From the NCBI GenBank assembly GCA_963812775.1, contig CAWEWH010000001.1:372001-436000 (forward strand): a stretch of DNA of 64,000 bases, in the 5' to 3' direction. Below, piece by piece: positions 34,912-43,170 of this stretch. Position numbers and translations under genes: made by a program. This stretch comes from CAWEWH01 sp963812775 (lineage in GTDB: Bacteria > Pseudomonadota > Alphaproteobacteria > Rhizobiales > Beijerinckiaceae). The notes beneath the pieces are model-generated. The model did not search any database, was not told where the DNA came from, and saw only the letters and a list, made by a program, of their open reading frames with translations. Positions within the stretch are counted from its first letter, which is position 1, and every line of letters begins with the position of its first letter.

Positions 34912-34958
34912 GGCGGCGCTTGCGCGCCAGGGCGCAATCCGACATGACGGGGCGGCAT

Positions 34959-35045
34959 GCGGACGTGGCGGAACTGGTAGACGCAAGGGACTTAAAATCC
35001 CTCGGGGGCGACCCCGTGCGGGTTCGAATCCCGCCGTCCGCACCA
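34959..35045 (+). tRNA. tRNA-Leu (anticodon UAA)
   Basis: Complete 87-nt class II tRNA. The acceptor arm GCGGACG pairs with CGTCCGC and the CCA end is encoded. The anticodon loop CTTAAAA gives UAA, reading UUA leucine codons. The long variable arm CGGGGGCGACCCCG and T-arm GCGGGTTCGAATCCCGC are intact. It marks the left end of a phage-like remnant; tRNA-Leu genes are frequent integration sites. Confidence 0.97.
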
Positions 35046-35923
35046 AGGGCTCGTGCCACCCGGTTTTCTGCACCCGCTGACCCGTGGTTGACCAGGGCGT
35101 TGCGCCAACATTGCGAACTTCGCCGCCACGACCGCGGCCACCTGACCGTCAGGTTTGATCCAAACGTTGACGACGGTCAGCGGGTGCTCTCACCGGTCGA
35201 ATTCTTGCAGCGACCGCTAGGCTGGCCTGCGGCATCGCGCTTCGGGAAATCGGACGGCAAAGCTCTCGTCGACGCTCCGTGGGCCCTCGTTCACAGAATA
35301 TCACGTAAAATCAGCAAGTTAAAATTGGTTCGCTTGAGACCAGGACACGGCGAAAAACGCTTGAGCAGGGAATTTCTATCTGTCGAACAGGGAATTCCCG
35401 TCAGCTCAGCAGGGATGCTGCGTCCCACAAACAGGGAGGCGTATCTGTCAGCAGGGAAATGTTGGCGCTCGCCTCGGTGCGCCGGCTCTCGCCGAAAGAG
35501 AGTTCGTTGAGAAGACGGCTCGCTCCGTATCGGCGGGCCACCGCCTGACGAGACGTGGAGGTGCGCGTTCGCACAACTGAAATTCGGCTCGTAAAAATTT
35601 CCAGGGTGGGGGGTTGACGGAGGTGTAACCAACCTGTACCGAATTCGCCAGCCTGAAGAAGACCGCCCGGCGCTGTTCGCACCGGGCGTTCTCATTTCGG
35701 GGGGCCGATCTTCGGCCCGACAGACCCGCGGTTTAGCCGCCGCTCTCGAAACCACCCCTCAGCTTATCCGCTGCTCGTGGCCGGCGCTTTGCGCCGAGCC
35801 TCCTCGTGGCCGTTGAATTGGCCAGGCGCACGTGCTTGCGCCGCGGAAAGCCCGTCACATCACCAGCCCGACGCTGCATCGCGCAAGATAGCGCGTGCCC
35901 GTTGGCATTTCAGGAAGGCTCCC
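35046..35923. other. Non-coding left flank of the tRNA-linked island
   Basis: About 880 bp with no protein gene I can defend. GC is visibly lower than in the backbone around 35290-35420 and 35570-35650. Short pieces such as AGGGAATTTCTATCTGTCGA and CAGGGAATTCCCGTCAGCTC repeat a CAGGGAA(T/A) pattern four times between 35365 and 35460. No integrase or clear duplicate of the tRNA 3' end was found by eye. Confidence 0.5.
35664..35698 (+). terminator. Putative Rho-independent terminator
   Basis: CGCCCGG (35664-35670) pairs with CCGGGCG (35682-35688), followed by TTCTCATTT. It lies in the island flank, 235 bp before the ParB/methyltransferase gene, with no plus-strand gene just upstream except the tRNA some 620 bp away. 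Confidence 0.5.
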
Positions 35924-37207
35924 ATGAGCAATCAACGAGTAGAAATGAAATCTCCAACTGCGCTGCGCCCTCATTCCCGGAACGCTCGAACCCACAGCAA
36001 AAAGCAGGTCCAGGAGATTGCGAAGAGCATTCGGCGCTTCGGCTTTATCAGCCCCATTCTAATCGATGACCAAAATCAGATCATTGCGGGTCACGCGCGG
36101 GTCGAAGCGGCCAAAACGCTAAAGCTGTCGGAGGTGCCAACCCTCCTCATCTCGCATCTCAACGATGCCGAACGGCGCGCCTACATCATCGCTGACAATC
36201 AGCTTGCGACAAGGGCTGGCTGGGACGACGCGCTCATCAAAGACGAGCTTCAGGCGCTCTGGGACGCAAACCTTGAACTCGACGTTCTGGGTTTCGACGA
36301 AGCTGAGATCGCGGCTCTCTATGATCAGCCGATGAAATCTCAACCCAAGAAAGGATTGCCGGCGGAGGACATTCTCCCCTCCCCGGGCGATTGCGTTGTT
36401 TCGCGTCCTGGAGACATCTGGCTACTCGGTCGCCACAGGCTCTATGTGTCGGACCCGTCGCGTCCCTCCACGATATCTGAGCTCATGCGAGGGCAACAGG
36501 CACACCTGTTCCTGACCGACCTGCCCTGCACCTGCAATTGCCCGAGGGTGAATGAGCAGGCTGCGAAGACAATTCTCAGCGAAGTTCTTAAGTCGTCAAA
36601 AGCAGCTTGTACTGAAGGCGCGTTAGCCTTCATCGCGACCAGCTGGCCTCGGCTTGGCGATGTACTCAGCGCGGGTCAGCCCAGTTTCGGAGCGTTAAAA
36701 GATCTGTGTGTCTGGAAGCGATTTCCAACGCAGACCGCGCATCTGTACGAGCAAGGGCATGAACTAATTCTGATCTTTGCCAACGGTGAACTGCCGCAAA
36801 AACGAACCCTTCATCAGCTGAAACGACCGGCCCGTCGCTCAAACGTTTGGGAACACTCAGCCGTGCACGATGACAGTGACGATCATCTCGCGCCCCATGC
36901 TGCGCCGATCAAGCCGGTGCGCATGATATCCGAGATCATCAAAGACTGCACAAGACGCGATGACATCGTTCTCGACCCGTTTGGTGGCAGGGGCACAACG
37001 CTGATCGCCGCTGAGAAGACCGGGCGCATTGCTCGTGTCGTGGAGAATACGTCTGAGGGTTGCGACCTGATCGTGCGCCGCTTCGAGCGCTTGACAGGCA
37101 CGTCAGCGCGCCTTGATGCGACAAACCAAACCTTTGGAACACTCGCCGCGGAGCGTGCGGGTAACCACGTCAACCGCTTGCAGATGACAGAGGCTCGCTG
37201 TGGCTGA
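35924..37207 (+). CDS. ParB-domain DNA methyltransferase-like protein with degenerate motif IV
   Basis: 427 residues. The N-terminal ParB/Srx domain (1-110) has SIRRFGFISPILIDDQNQII and AGHARVEAAK. The rest follows the N6-adenine/N4-cytosine methylase layout common in prophages: WLLGRHRLYVSDPSRPS, then TDLPCTCN where active enzymes have TDPPYNV (residues 199-202 DLPC in place of DPPY), and DPFGGRGTT (about 351-359) for the SAM site. Loss of the catalytic tetrapeptide suggests an inactive or repurposed enzyme. AGGAAGG precedes the start; the next two genes overlap in an operon. Confidence 0.85.
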   Translation: MSNQRVEMKSPTALRPHSRNARTHSKKQVQEIAKSIRRFGFISPILIDDQNQIIAGHARVEAAKTLKLSEVPTLLISHLNDAERRAYIIADNQLATRAGWDDALIKDELQALWDANLELDVLGFDEAEIAALYDQPMKSQPKKGLPAEDILPSPGDCVVSRPGDIWLLGRHRLYVSDPSRPSTISELMRGQQAHLFLTDLPCTCNCPRVNEQAAKTILSEVLKSSKAACTEGALAFIATSWPRLGDVLSAGQPSFGALKDLCVWKRFPTQTAHLYEQGHELILIFANGELPQKRTLHQLKRPARRSNVWEHSAVHDDSDDHLAPHAAPIKPVRMISEIIKDCTRRDDIVLDPFGGRGTTLIAAEKTGRIARVVENTSEGCDLIVRRFERLTGTSARLDATNQTFGTLAAERAGNHVNRLQMTEARCG

Positions 37208-37520
37208 AATGAAAAGAAGAACCCCCCGTTCCTCCGCGGATAAAGCGCAGGCTTCCCAAGGAACCGACCACGCCAATCACGATGGCGGCGTGAGTGCGTT
37301 CCTGCGAATTTTCGATGAGGAGCTCAAGCGAAAGTTCGCCGTTCAAGAGGGCAGTAAAAAGGTCTGCCGCGACGCCCTCGAACTGATTGTGCGGAAGCAG
37401 TACAGCCTCGCGGGTGCGGGAAGCATGGCCGCGATCAATCTTCTCCTGCCCTTCTGGATGGCCGAAGAACCGAAGCAAGACCCGGTAACACAGCGGGCCC
37501 AGGCAGGAGTTGAGAGATGA
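37200..37520 (+). CDS. Hypothetical protein in phage-like operon
   Basis: 106 residues starting at GTG 37200, overlapping the methyltransferase stop by 8 bp and ending in an ATGA overlap with the DUF5681 gene. The N-terminus is basic and polar; the middle FLRIFDEELKRKFAVQEGSK looks helical, and SMAAINLLLPFWMAEE is a short hydrophobic end. No family recognised. The tight coupling supports it as a real gene of the same operon. Confidence 0.6.
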   Translation: MAEMKRRTPRSSADKAQASQGTDHANHDGGVSAFLRIFDEELKRKFAVQEGSKKVCRDALELIVRKQYSLAGAGSMAAINLLLPFWMAEEPKQDPVTQRAQAGVER

Positions 37521-38359
37521 CCATCGGAAGCACAATGACCAATCAGCCGATCAAGGTTCCACCCTATCTGGTGGACGGTACCCAGCACCTCGACGAACGC
37601 TCCAAGCAGGTGGCCGAAAACACTGAGCCCTCGGCTGAGGTCGGATATTGCAAGCCGCCGAACCACAGCCGCTTCAAGAAGGGTCAATCCGGCAATCCGA
37701 GTGGCCGACCCAAGCAAACCGGTAAAGCCTATCTTGCTCAGATTGTGGCGAGGGAGGCACGTCACCTGCAGCATCTGAAAGGTGGAGGAAGTGAGCACGC
37801 TCTTCGGCGCATGGTTCGCGCCCTCATCAAAAAGGCAATTGTCGGTGAGCCGCGGGCCGTTCGTATCGTTTTCTCTCTTGTTGAGAAGCGAGAGAAGGGG
37901 TCACGGATCGAGGACGCACGCAAAGCCCGGAGCATTGAGCTGATCAGAGCGCTGAGTGATCAATTGGCCGAGTACTCAATGAACACGCCTTGGGAAGACG
38001 CCGATCGGCAAGCGTGGGAGGAAGCCGGCCGGCCTAACCGCCATTCGAGCTGGTGGAAGGAGCGCGCAGAAAGAAATGGTAAAATGATTACGGAACACGA
38101 TAAGCATCTCGCCTACGAAAAAGATCCGGGACAGCAGCAGCGCGACTATCAAGAAGCAGCGCTAAGAGGCTTGCGCAAACGAGAGCAAAGGCTTGCCGCC
38201 GAGAACGGCGGCAACCAACGCCCGGCGAGCGCTGCCCCGTCGCCTGTCGAAGTGAGAGGCACACCGCTCGCCGCCCCGGTTTACCAGGCCATCAGCTCGC
38301 CGCCCTTCCCCGATCATGAAATTGAGAGTTACGTTCAACCGGATTACCCCGACGCGTAG
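37517..38359 (+). CDS. DUF5681 domain-containing protein
   Basis: 280 residues. The family signature FKKGQSGNPSGRPKQTGKAY is at about 54-73. DUF5681 proteins accompany ParB-type methyltransferases and terminase-like genes in prophages and islands of Hyphomicrobiales; function unknown. The middle (90-140) is basic and helical (HALRRMVRALIKKAIVGEPR). The C-terminal 80 residues are low complexity and Pro/Ala-rich. The start codon overlaps the previous stop as ATGA. Confidence 0.85.
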   Translation: MTIGSTMTNQPIKVPPYLVDGTQHLDERSKQVAENTEPSAEVGYCKPPNHSRFKKGQSGNPSGRPKQTGKAYLAQIVAREARHLQHLKGGGSEHALRRMVRALIKKAIVGEPRAVRIVFSLVEKREKGSRIEDARKARSIELIRALSDQLAEYSMNTPWEDADRQAWEEAGRPNRHSSWWKERAERNGKMITEHDKHLAYEKDPGQQQRDYQEAALRGLRKREQRLAAENGGNQRPASAAPSPVEVRGTPLAAPVYQAISSPPFPDHEIESYVQPDYPDA

Positions 38360-38397
38360 CAATTGAGCCAACCCCTGCGTTCTCGAACTCATTCAAC

Positions 38398-38416
38398 GGG
38401 TGATCTTCAATCACCC
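38398..38416. terminator. Hairpin after the DUF5681 gene
   Basis: GGGTGAT (38398-38404) pairs with ATCACCC (38410-38416) around a five-base loop, 39 bp past the DUF5681 stop. The following TTC is a poor T-tract, so termination would be weak. Confidence 0.4.
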
Positions 38417-38436
38417 TTCACGGCGCGCGGCGGCCC

Positions 38437-38676
38437 ATGCCATACGGGGCAACGCTGATGCCGTCGCGCGTTCAACAGTTTGCGGCCGAAAAGACGGGCG
38501 TCACCCAGCTCGCGGCTACCTTCGCGCTCTCGTCGTCGAGAAAAACAATTTACTTCGCCATTGCGCCCTCATTGTCGCTGCCCGACCGGCCCGACGAGTT
38601 CGACGATGGCCTGTTGACGGCCGCGCGCAACTCCACGGCCCAGTGGGAAACGAGCAGCGCCCGGGCGCCTGCGTAG
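38437..38676 (+). CDS. Possible small phage-type protein
   Basis: 79-residue frame: VQQFAAEKTGVTQLAATFAL then APSLSLPDRPDEFDDGLLTA. Codon use is plausible and it is in the direction of the preceding operon, but there is no clear ribosome binding site and it overlaps antisense frames. Low confidence; no family recognised. Confidence 0.3.
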   Translation: MPYGATLMPSRVQQFAAEKTGVTQLAATFALSSSRKTIYFAIAPSLSLPDRPDEFDDGLLTAARNSTAQWETSSARAPA

Positions 38677-38760
38677 AAGAAGGCGCGTGCAAGCCGGAAA
38701 GGACTTCCGCGCCGGGTTTATCACCCGCGGCGGTGTAACGCTGAAATCTCGAATGTGAGG

Positions 38761-38910
38761 GTTGCGATGGTCCCAGACCGAAATCCACTCAAGCTTGTCC
38801 CTGGGCTTTACAAGATCGAGAAGTTCCATAAACGCTTCCTCGCTCTCGCCCGGCAACAAGAGAGGATTGCCCAGAACGCGTCTGATTTCAGCGGGGACAG
38901 TTTCAACCAC
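38761..38910 (-). pseudogene. N-terminal fragment of an island-type hypothetical protein
   Basis: The translation from 38910 begins VPAEIRRVLGNPLLLPGESE then LVKPRDKLEWISVWD. This resembles the first 50 residues of a small hypothetical protein that I recall from Bradyrhizobium islands (PxxIRxVLGxPPLLPGE, VKPRDxLEW). After about residue 55 the similarity stops and the reading becomes low complexity, so the gene looks truncated by a rearrangement. The assignment depends on memory. Confidence 0.45.
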
Positions 38911-39058
38911 GGCGCATTCGTCGCCCGAGGAGTGTGTGGCTTCATTTGCGACTTAAATCGTCTCGTTTTTAAAACACATGAAAAACAACTGCACTAAGAC
39001 GCATTTGACAACTGATTTGGGTTCGTTCTCCCAAAAAATTTTTCGGTAGCGAAAAACG

Positions 39059-39310
39059 CTAGCGCGGTCGTTGCCTATGCTGTCGTTTTTTGAATCGAAC
39101 GCCTGAGCCTCCCCCGTCTTCGGGAATGAACTCCACCCCAGCATCCTCAAGGCAGAGCTGCACGGCTTCCAATGTCGACCTGCGAGGGTCGTTAGAGCCG
39201 GCCTCCAGCTGCCGTACTGTCACAATGCCCACGCCTGCCTTCTCGGAGAGCTCCTGTTGGCTCCAGTCGAGCAGCGCGCGAGCCGCTCTGCATTGCGCGG
39301 GCGTGATCAA
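39059..39310 (-). CDS. Helix-turn-helix (XRE-type) regulator
   Basis: 83 residues. ITPAQCRAARALLDWSQQEL SEKAGVGIVTVRQLEAG is a standard Cro/CI-type HTH (residues 2-38), followed by a short tail DAGVEFIPEDGGGSGVRF. It is divergent from the nuclease-ERF-HNH operon beginning at 39411 and separated from it by a promoter with a palindrome, a classic repressor-operator arrangement of a lysogeny-type switch. Confidence 0.85.
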   Translation of the reverse strand: MITPAQCRAARALLDWSQQELSEKAGVGIVTVRQLEAGSNDPRRSTLEAVQLCLEDAGVEFIPEDGGGSGVRFKKRQHRQRPR

Positions 39311-39354
39311 CCTCGCGCTCCGGAAAAAAAATTGTGCGCGTCAGTGAAACGCGC

Positions 39355-39383
39355 TTGACGCCGCGATATGTCTATTTTAGACA
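39355..39383 (+). promoter_or_regulatory. Promoter with palindromic operator for the recombination genes
   Basis: TTGACG at 39355-39360 is followed after 17 bases by TAGACA at 39378-39383. The latter is the right arm of a perfect palindrome TGTCTA-TTT-TAGACA (39369-39383). The palindrome covers the -10 position and lies 28 bp before the nuclease start codon, so the divergently encoded HTH protein is the natural candidate to bind it. Confidence 0.55.
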
Positions 39384-39410
39384 TCTGAGTGTCGTTTTTG
39401 GATAGCTGAC

Positions 39411-40058
39411 ATGGTCGCGCGAATTTACCGAGATAGGGCGGGGAAACGCCTGCCTTCAGTTACCAGTATTCTGTCACGCTTCAAGGATTCGGGAGCCCTC
39501 ATCCACTGGGCTTGGACGGAAGGGTTGGAGGGGCGCGACTACCGGGAGAGCAGGGATAGGGCTGCGGCCGCAGGTAGCCTGGCACATCAGATGGTCGAGG
39601 CGAGGCTCCGTGCCCAGCCCTGGAAGCCGCCGCTTCCAATCGATCAGGAGTTGGTCGAGAGGGCCCGCGCTGGCTTCGATGCTTACCTCGCTTGGGAGCG
39701 AATGACGCGCCTCGAGTTCCTACATAGCGAGGTCCCTCTAGTCAGCACTGAGCACCAATTCGGCGGCACGCTAGACGCTATCGGTTCATTCGAGGGCAGC
39801 CTTGTCCTCATCGATTGGAAGACCTCGAACGCTGTCTACTCAGATTACCTCATTCAGCTCGCCGCTTACCGAGCTCTTTGGGAAGAGAACTATCCAGATC
39901 ATCCGATCAGCGGCGGGTTTCACCTTTGCCGCTTCTCCAAGGACAATGGCGACTTCTCCCACCACTACTATCCTAACCTCGACGAGGCTTGGGAGGCGTT
40001 CAGAATGATGCGACGCCTCTTCGAACTCGACAAGGGACTCAGGAAGAGGGCGGCATGA
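39411..40058 (+). CDS. PD-(D/E)XK nuclease family protein
   Basis: 215 residues with the RecB/Cas4-like nuclease core. AGSLAHQMVEARL is the helical motif, GGTLDAIGSFEGSLVLIDWK holds the catalytic Asp...Asp-x-Lys (about residues 123-140), and YLIQLAAYRALWEE contains the QxxxY motif. In phages such a gene beside an ERF gene supplies the 5'-3' exonuclease for single-strand annealing recombination. Its stop overlaps the ERF start by four bases. Confidence 0.85.
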   Translation: MVARIYRDRAGKRLPSVTSILSRFKDSGALIHWAWTEGLEGRDYRESRDRAAAAGSLAHQMVEARLRAQPWKPPLPIDQELVERARAGFDAYLAWERMTRLEFLHSEVPLVSTEHQFGGTLDAIGSFEGSLVLIDWKTSNAVYSDYLIQLAAYRALWEENYPDHPISGGFHLCRFSKDNGDFSHHYYPNLDEAWEAFRMMRRLFELDKGLRKRAA

Positions 40059-40537
40059 TGCAAACGCTCGGCCCTACGATGTCTGACGCTCTCAATGAAC
40101 TCGCTGCCGCCTTGGCGGCCGCGCAGGGCGAGTTCCCCATCATCGACAAGAACAGAACCGCCCAGCTCAGAGAGGCCTCGCATGGCGGAGGAAATGGCAC
40201 ACGAGAGTACAAGTATGCCGACCTCGCAGACGTGCTGAAGGGCGTGCTGCCCGTCCTCTCGAAACACAAGCTCGCCGTTCTGCAGCCCACCTTCGTGGAG
40301 GCGGGCCATATCTTCGTGAAAACTAGGCTGGTGCACGCCTCCGGCCAATGGATTGAGTGCGAGTACCCGGTCTGCGCCATTAATGTTGATCACCAGCGCA
40401 TGGGGAGTGCCCTCACGTATGCCAAGCGCTATGCCCTTTGCGCGCTGCTCGGCGTCGCGGCGGATGAGGATAACGATGGCGCGACGACAGCGAGCTTGAG
40501 CGCGCAAGTCACCGCCGCGCACGGCGTTGAGCAATAG
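40055..40537 (+). CDS. ERF family single-strand annealing protein
   Basis: 160 residues of the phage ERF superfamily, which anneals complementary single strands. The diagnostic stretches are EYKYADLADVLKGVLPVLSK (about 50-69), LAVLQPTF, and MGSALTYAKRYALCALLGVA followed by the acidic DEDNDG. ATG overlaps the preceding nuclease stop (ATGA), so exonuclease and annealase are co-translated, as in lambda Red-like modules. GC content is lower than the chromosome. Confidence 0.9.
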   Translation: MMQTLGPTMSDALNELAAALAAAQGEFPIIDKNRTAQLREASHGGGNGTREYKYADLADVLKGVLPVLSKHKLAVLQPTFVEAGHIFVKTRLVHASGQWIECEYPVCAINVDHQRMGSALTYAKRYALCALLGVAADEDNDGATTASLSAQVTAAHGVEQ

Positions 40538-40754
40538 CAAGAAACGCTCAATGCGGGAGCCGCGACCTCGCACCGCGCCAGTGATCCGCCCATCCAGCGG
40601 CGGCAACACCTTGCCTCCCATTGTCTCCAAGCCGGTCCTCACGGATGCTCAGCAGCGAAAAGTGGCTTCCTCAATCAAGAGAGTGGCAGCGCCCACTCAG
40701 GCAACGCGGGCGAATGGCGCGCCGCGAGCACCCCGGGCCGACGAGGGGCTTTAA
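40527..40754 (+). CDS. Possible small basic protein
   Basis: 75-residue frame starting at TTG 40527, overlapping the ERF stop and ending one base before the HNH start. It is basic and proline-rich (REPRPRTAPVIRPSSGGNTL) with no motif. Position in the operon argues for a gene; composition does not. Confidence 0.35.
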   Translation: MSNSKKRSMREPRPRTAPVIRPSSGGNTLPPIVSKPVLTDAQQRKVASSIKRVAAPTQATRANGAPRAPRADEGL

Positions 40755-40755
40755 C

Positions 40756-41166
40756 GTGGCCAAGGCAAAAGCCTTTCGCGTCCCAACAATCGCTCGAACG
40801 AGGATCCAGATTGTCGAGCGGCAGCCCATCACTGCGAAGCGCGAACTCGAACTCCTGCGCCGCTTCGTGTGGTGCGCCGGCTGTAACGCGCATCTCAGCT
40901 CCCGCGCTGAGTTCGTCTATGACCACCTCATCGCCCTCGAACTTGGAGGCAAAGACGATGCGAGCAACGTGCGACCACTTTGCCTGCGCTGCCATGCGGT
41001 TAAGACGACATTGGATCAGAAGCTCATCGCCAAGGCGAAACGGCTTGCCGGCGAAACTGGAAAAGGTCAAAAGCGACGACCCCTCCCTTTTGGGCGTTCT
41101 GACAAATACAAGCAGACCATAGATGGTCGGCGCTTGCGTCGCGCTGAAGTCACAAGACCGCACTGA
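40756..41166 (+). CDS. HNH endonuclease
   Basis: 136 residues starting at GTG 40756, with GAGGGG upstream. The zinc knuckles CAGC (about 40) and CLRC (about 82) frame the HNH core YDHLIALELGGKDDASNVRP, giving the D-H...N...H catalytic set with the last His in CHAVKTTLD. Phage HNH nucleases of this kind act in packaging or homing. It is the last gene of the recombination operon and the last clearly phage-like gene of the island. Confidence 0.88.
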   Translation: MAKAKAFRVPTIARTRIQIVERQPITAKRELELLRRFVWCAGCNAHLSSRAEFVYDHLIALELGGKDDASNVRPLCLRCHAVKTTLDQKLIAKAKRLAGETGKGQKRRPLPFGRSDKYKQTIDGRRLRRAEVTRPH

Positions 41167-41419
41167 TCCGAGGCCGGCCGGCGTGGGTCTCCGGAGAAAG
41201 GTCATAGGCCGGAAGCCTCGAAGCTGAACGAGCCGTGCATGTAGTGCACTAGCGGCACAAAACCGTTACGAGCCCGAAGATGAAAGCCCGAGGCCCCAGC
41301 GGCTGTGCTTCCCGCCAATTTCAGCAGTCGATGCTGGCCGTGCCGGAAATGGCTACGTGTCTGCTGGCGGTCATGATGTCCTCCCTCAGAAGAACCGTCG
41401 AAGCAACCGAGCGGACGTT

Positions 41420-41716
41420 TTAGCGCACCAGCTCGCTCTCGCTCGGCCGCCACGCTTTTGTGAAGAATGGTTCGAGTGGGCTGTAGAGCCGCAGGTCGCT
41501 CCTAGGCTTGCGGACAAGCTGTCGGATGAAACTGATCATGTGAGATGCGGTCGTCTCAGGCTGTTCCAAAGGTAGGAGAGTGGGCTGCCCCGGGCAGGTG
41601 ATCAGTGTCACTTGCTCATCCAACTCATTTTTCAGATCCACGCCATTTACAGGCGGCGCGATTTGGTCGTCCGCTCCCTGCACCATCAGATACTTGGCCT
41701 GACCGGAGGTGCCCAC
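41420..41716 (-). pseudogene. C-terminal fragment of an alpha/beta hydrolase
   Basis: AKYLMVQGADDQIAPPVNG and ITCPGQPTLLPLEQPETTAS resemble the final third of an alpha/beta hydrolase: the acid residue in the DDQIAPP turn, with the PGQPTLLPLEQPE stretch in the place where the catalytic His motif (PGAGHLLPLEQPE) should be; here the His is missing. The Ser-containing N-terminal two thirds are absent. It is a decayed remnant at the right border of the island. Confidence 0.5.
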
Positions 41717-41963
41717 GTAGAGTTATTTTCATTCCCACGGTTGCGCATTCATTGACCGCTCCCTAACCACCCCCGATCGACTGAGGTCAATGATGGGGCT
41801 GCTGCTTCTTCGGAAGCAGCGGCCTCGAGCGCAAGCTGCCGTTTCAGCACCATGTCATGACCGCGAAGGCATTGTCGCCTATGACAAAGGACGGCGGGCC
41901 GTGACGTACGCTTGCGGCACGCCGATCGCAGGCCATGAACATCGACGACGCTCGACCTCCCGC

Positions 41964-42908
41964 CTAGTGGACTGCCCTGGCCAGAAGATCACTGATCTCC
42001 AGGTCACGATTTGCTGCCTGGTTCATCGGTATCATCGCGCCTTTTTTCGGAATGAGAAAGAACTCGTACGGAGAAAGCCCCCTGAGCAGTTCGATCAAAT
42101 CCTGCCTCGTGTAGCCAAAGCGATCCATATTCATATCCGACTCGAAAACAATATGGGGCCGATAAGCGCGAATAGTCTTCGTCGCACCTTTAAATGCAGC
42201 CAGTTCGCCTCCCTCAATATCTATTTTGATAACGTTGGGGGGCGGGATCACGCCGGCGGCAACCATCTGGTCCAAGGTCGTGACCGTCCGTGCGACGATT
42301 TTGGAGCGCTTCTTCCGCGCAACGGCAGAAGCATGGATGCTATGCGATCCCACATACAGGTCAGCCGTTCCTTCTCGATCCCCAAGCATGAGTTCGAACA
42401 CCACGACCCTCCGAAACTTGTTCAGGCGGACTGAGCGAGCGATGCTGCGGCTGAGCGTCGGCAGGGGCTCGAAGGCGACCACAGAGATGCCATCGTCGAA
42501 TATGTTGGCCATCTCAATGGACATCGCGCCGACATTGGCGCCGATGTCATAGAATGTCTGGCCAGGTGCAAGCAGCGACCGGCAGGCTCGAAAAACATGC
42601 TCGTCCCATGCTTTCCCGTGAACCAGCAGGTGCGTGTACACGTCGAGGCTGGATGGTTCGATCGCCAGCCTCGCCCCATGCTTGGTCGGAACATAGCTTT
42701 TCAAATGTTGCGGAAACCAACATCCAATCTGACGGGGCACCCATCCACTTTCCGCGAGGCCCGTATTTCGACCACCATGCTGCGAATTGTAGAGGAAGGC
42801 TCGAATGCGAGCTCCATTGCGAGAGGTCCTCGCTGTTCTCGACCGGCAAGAGGTCGTTCGTTGGATGGCCAGAGGAGGATCGCTCAACTTCCCATCGCGC
42901 TCAATCAT
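41964..42908 (-). CDS. FkbM family methyltransferase
   Basis: 314 residues. The SAM-binding motif is FYDIGANVGAMSIEMA (about 117-132), followed by VVAFEPLPTLSRSIARSV and the second conserved block VIKIDIEGGELAAFKGA (about 225-241), the FkbM signature. FkbM enzymes O-methylate sugars of surface polysaccharides or secondary metabolites. The first 50 or so residues are not conserved-looking and the real start may be near 42750. It stands at the left end of the polysaccharide region. Confidence 0.85.
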   Translation of the reverse strand: MIERDGKLSDPPLAIQRTTSCRSRTARTSRNGARIRAFLYNSQHGGRNTGLAESGWVPRQIGCWFPQHLKSYVPTKHGARLAIEPSSLDVYTHLLVHGKAWDEHVFRACRSLLAPGQTFYDIGANVGAMSIEMANIFDDGISVVAFEPLPTLSRSIARSVRLNKFRRVVVFELMLGDREGTADLYVGSHSIHASAVARKKRSKIVARTVTTLDQMVAAGVIPPPNVIKIDIEGGELAAFKGATKTIRAYRPHIVFESDMNMDRFGYTRQDLIELLRGLSPYEFFLIPKKGAMIPMNQAANRDLEISDLLARAVH

Positions 42909-43170
42909 GAGCTAGGTCTTTTCCGAAGCAACGCAAGGCCGTCGTGTTCCCATGATCATTGAAGATGAACCGCGGTACGACGCAGCGCGCGCCTGAACAA
43001 CTTTCCTACAAAAGCAAGAAATTTGCCACCTGTCCTTGCGGTCGAGAAAAGCGAGAGGTGCAAACAGCCCCTCCTCGAAGAGATGCGTTCGTCGGGCCTT
43101 GAGTAGCGCGCGACAGCCGTCTACTCAACAGCCAGGCTACAGCTTGCATACTCCACGAGGGAGCCCGTCA

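Noticed and set aside
41202..41453. A small minus-strand gene at the island's right edge
   Set aside because: The translation is His/Arg/Ser-rich and lacks a credible start; it may be decayed DNA but cannot be supported as a gene.
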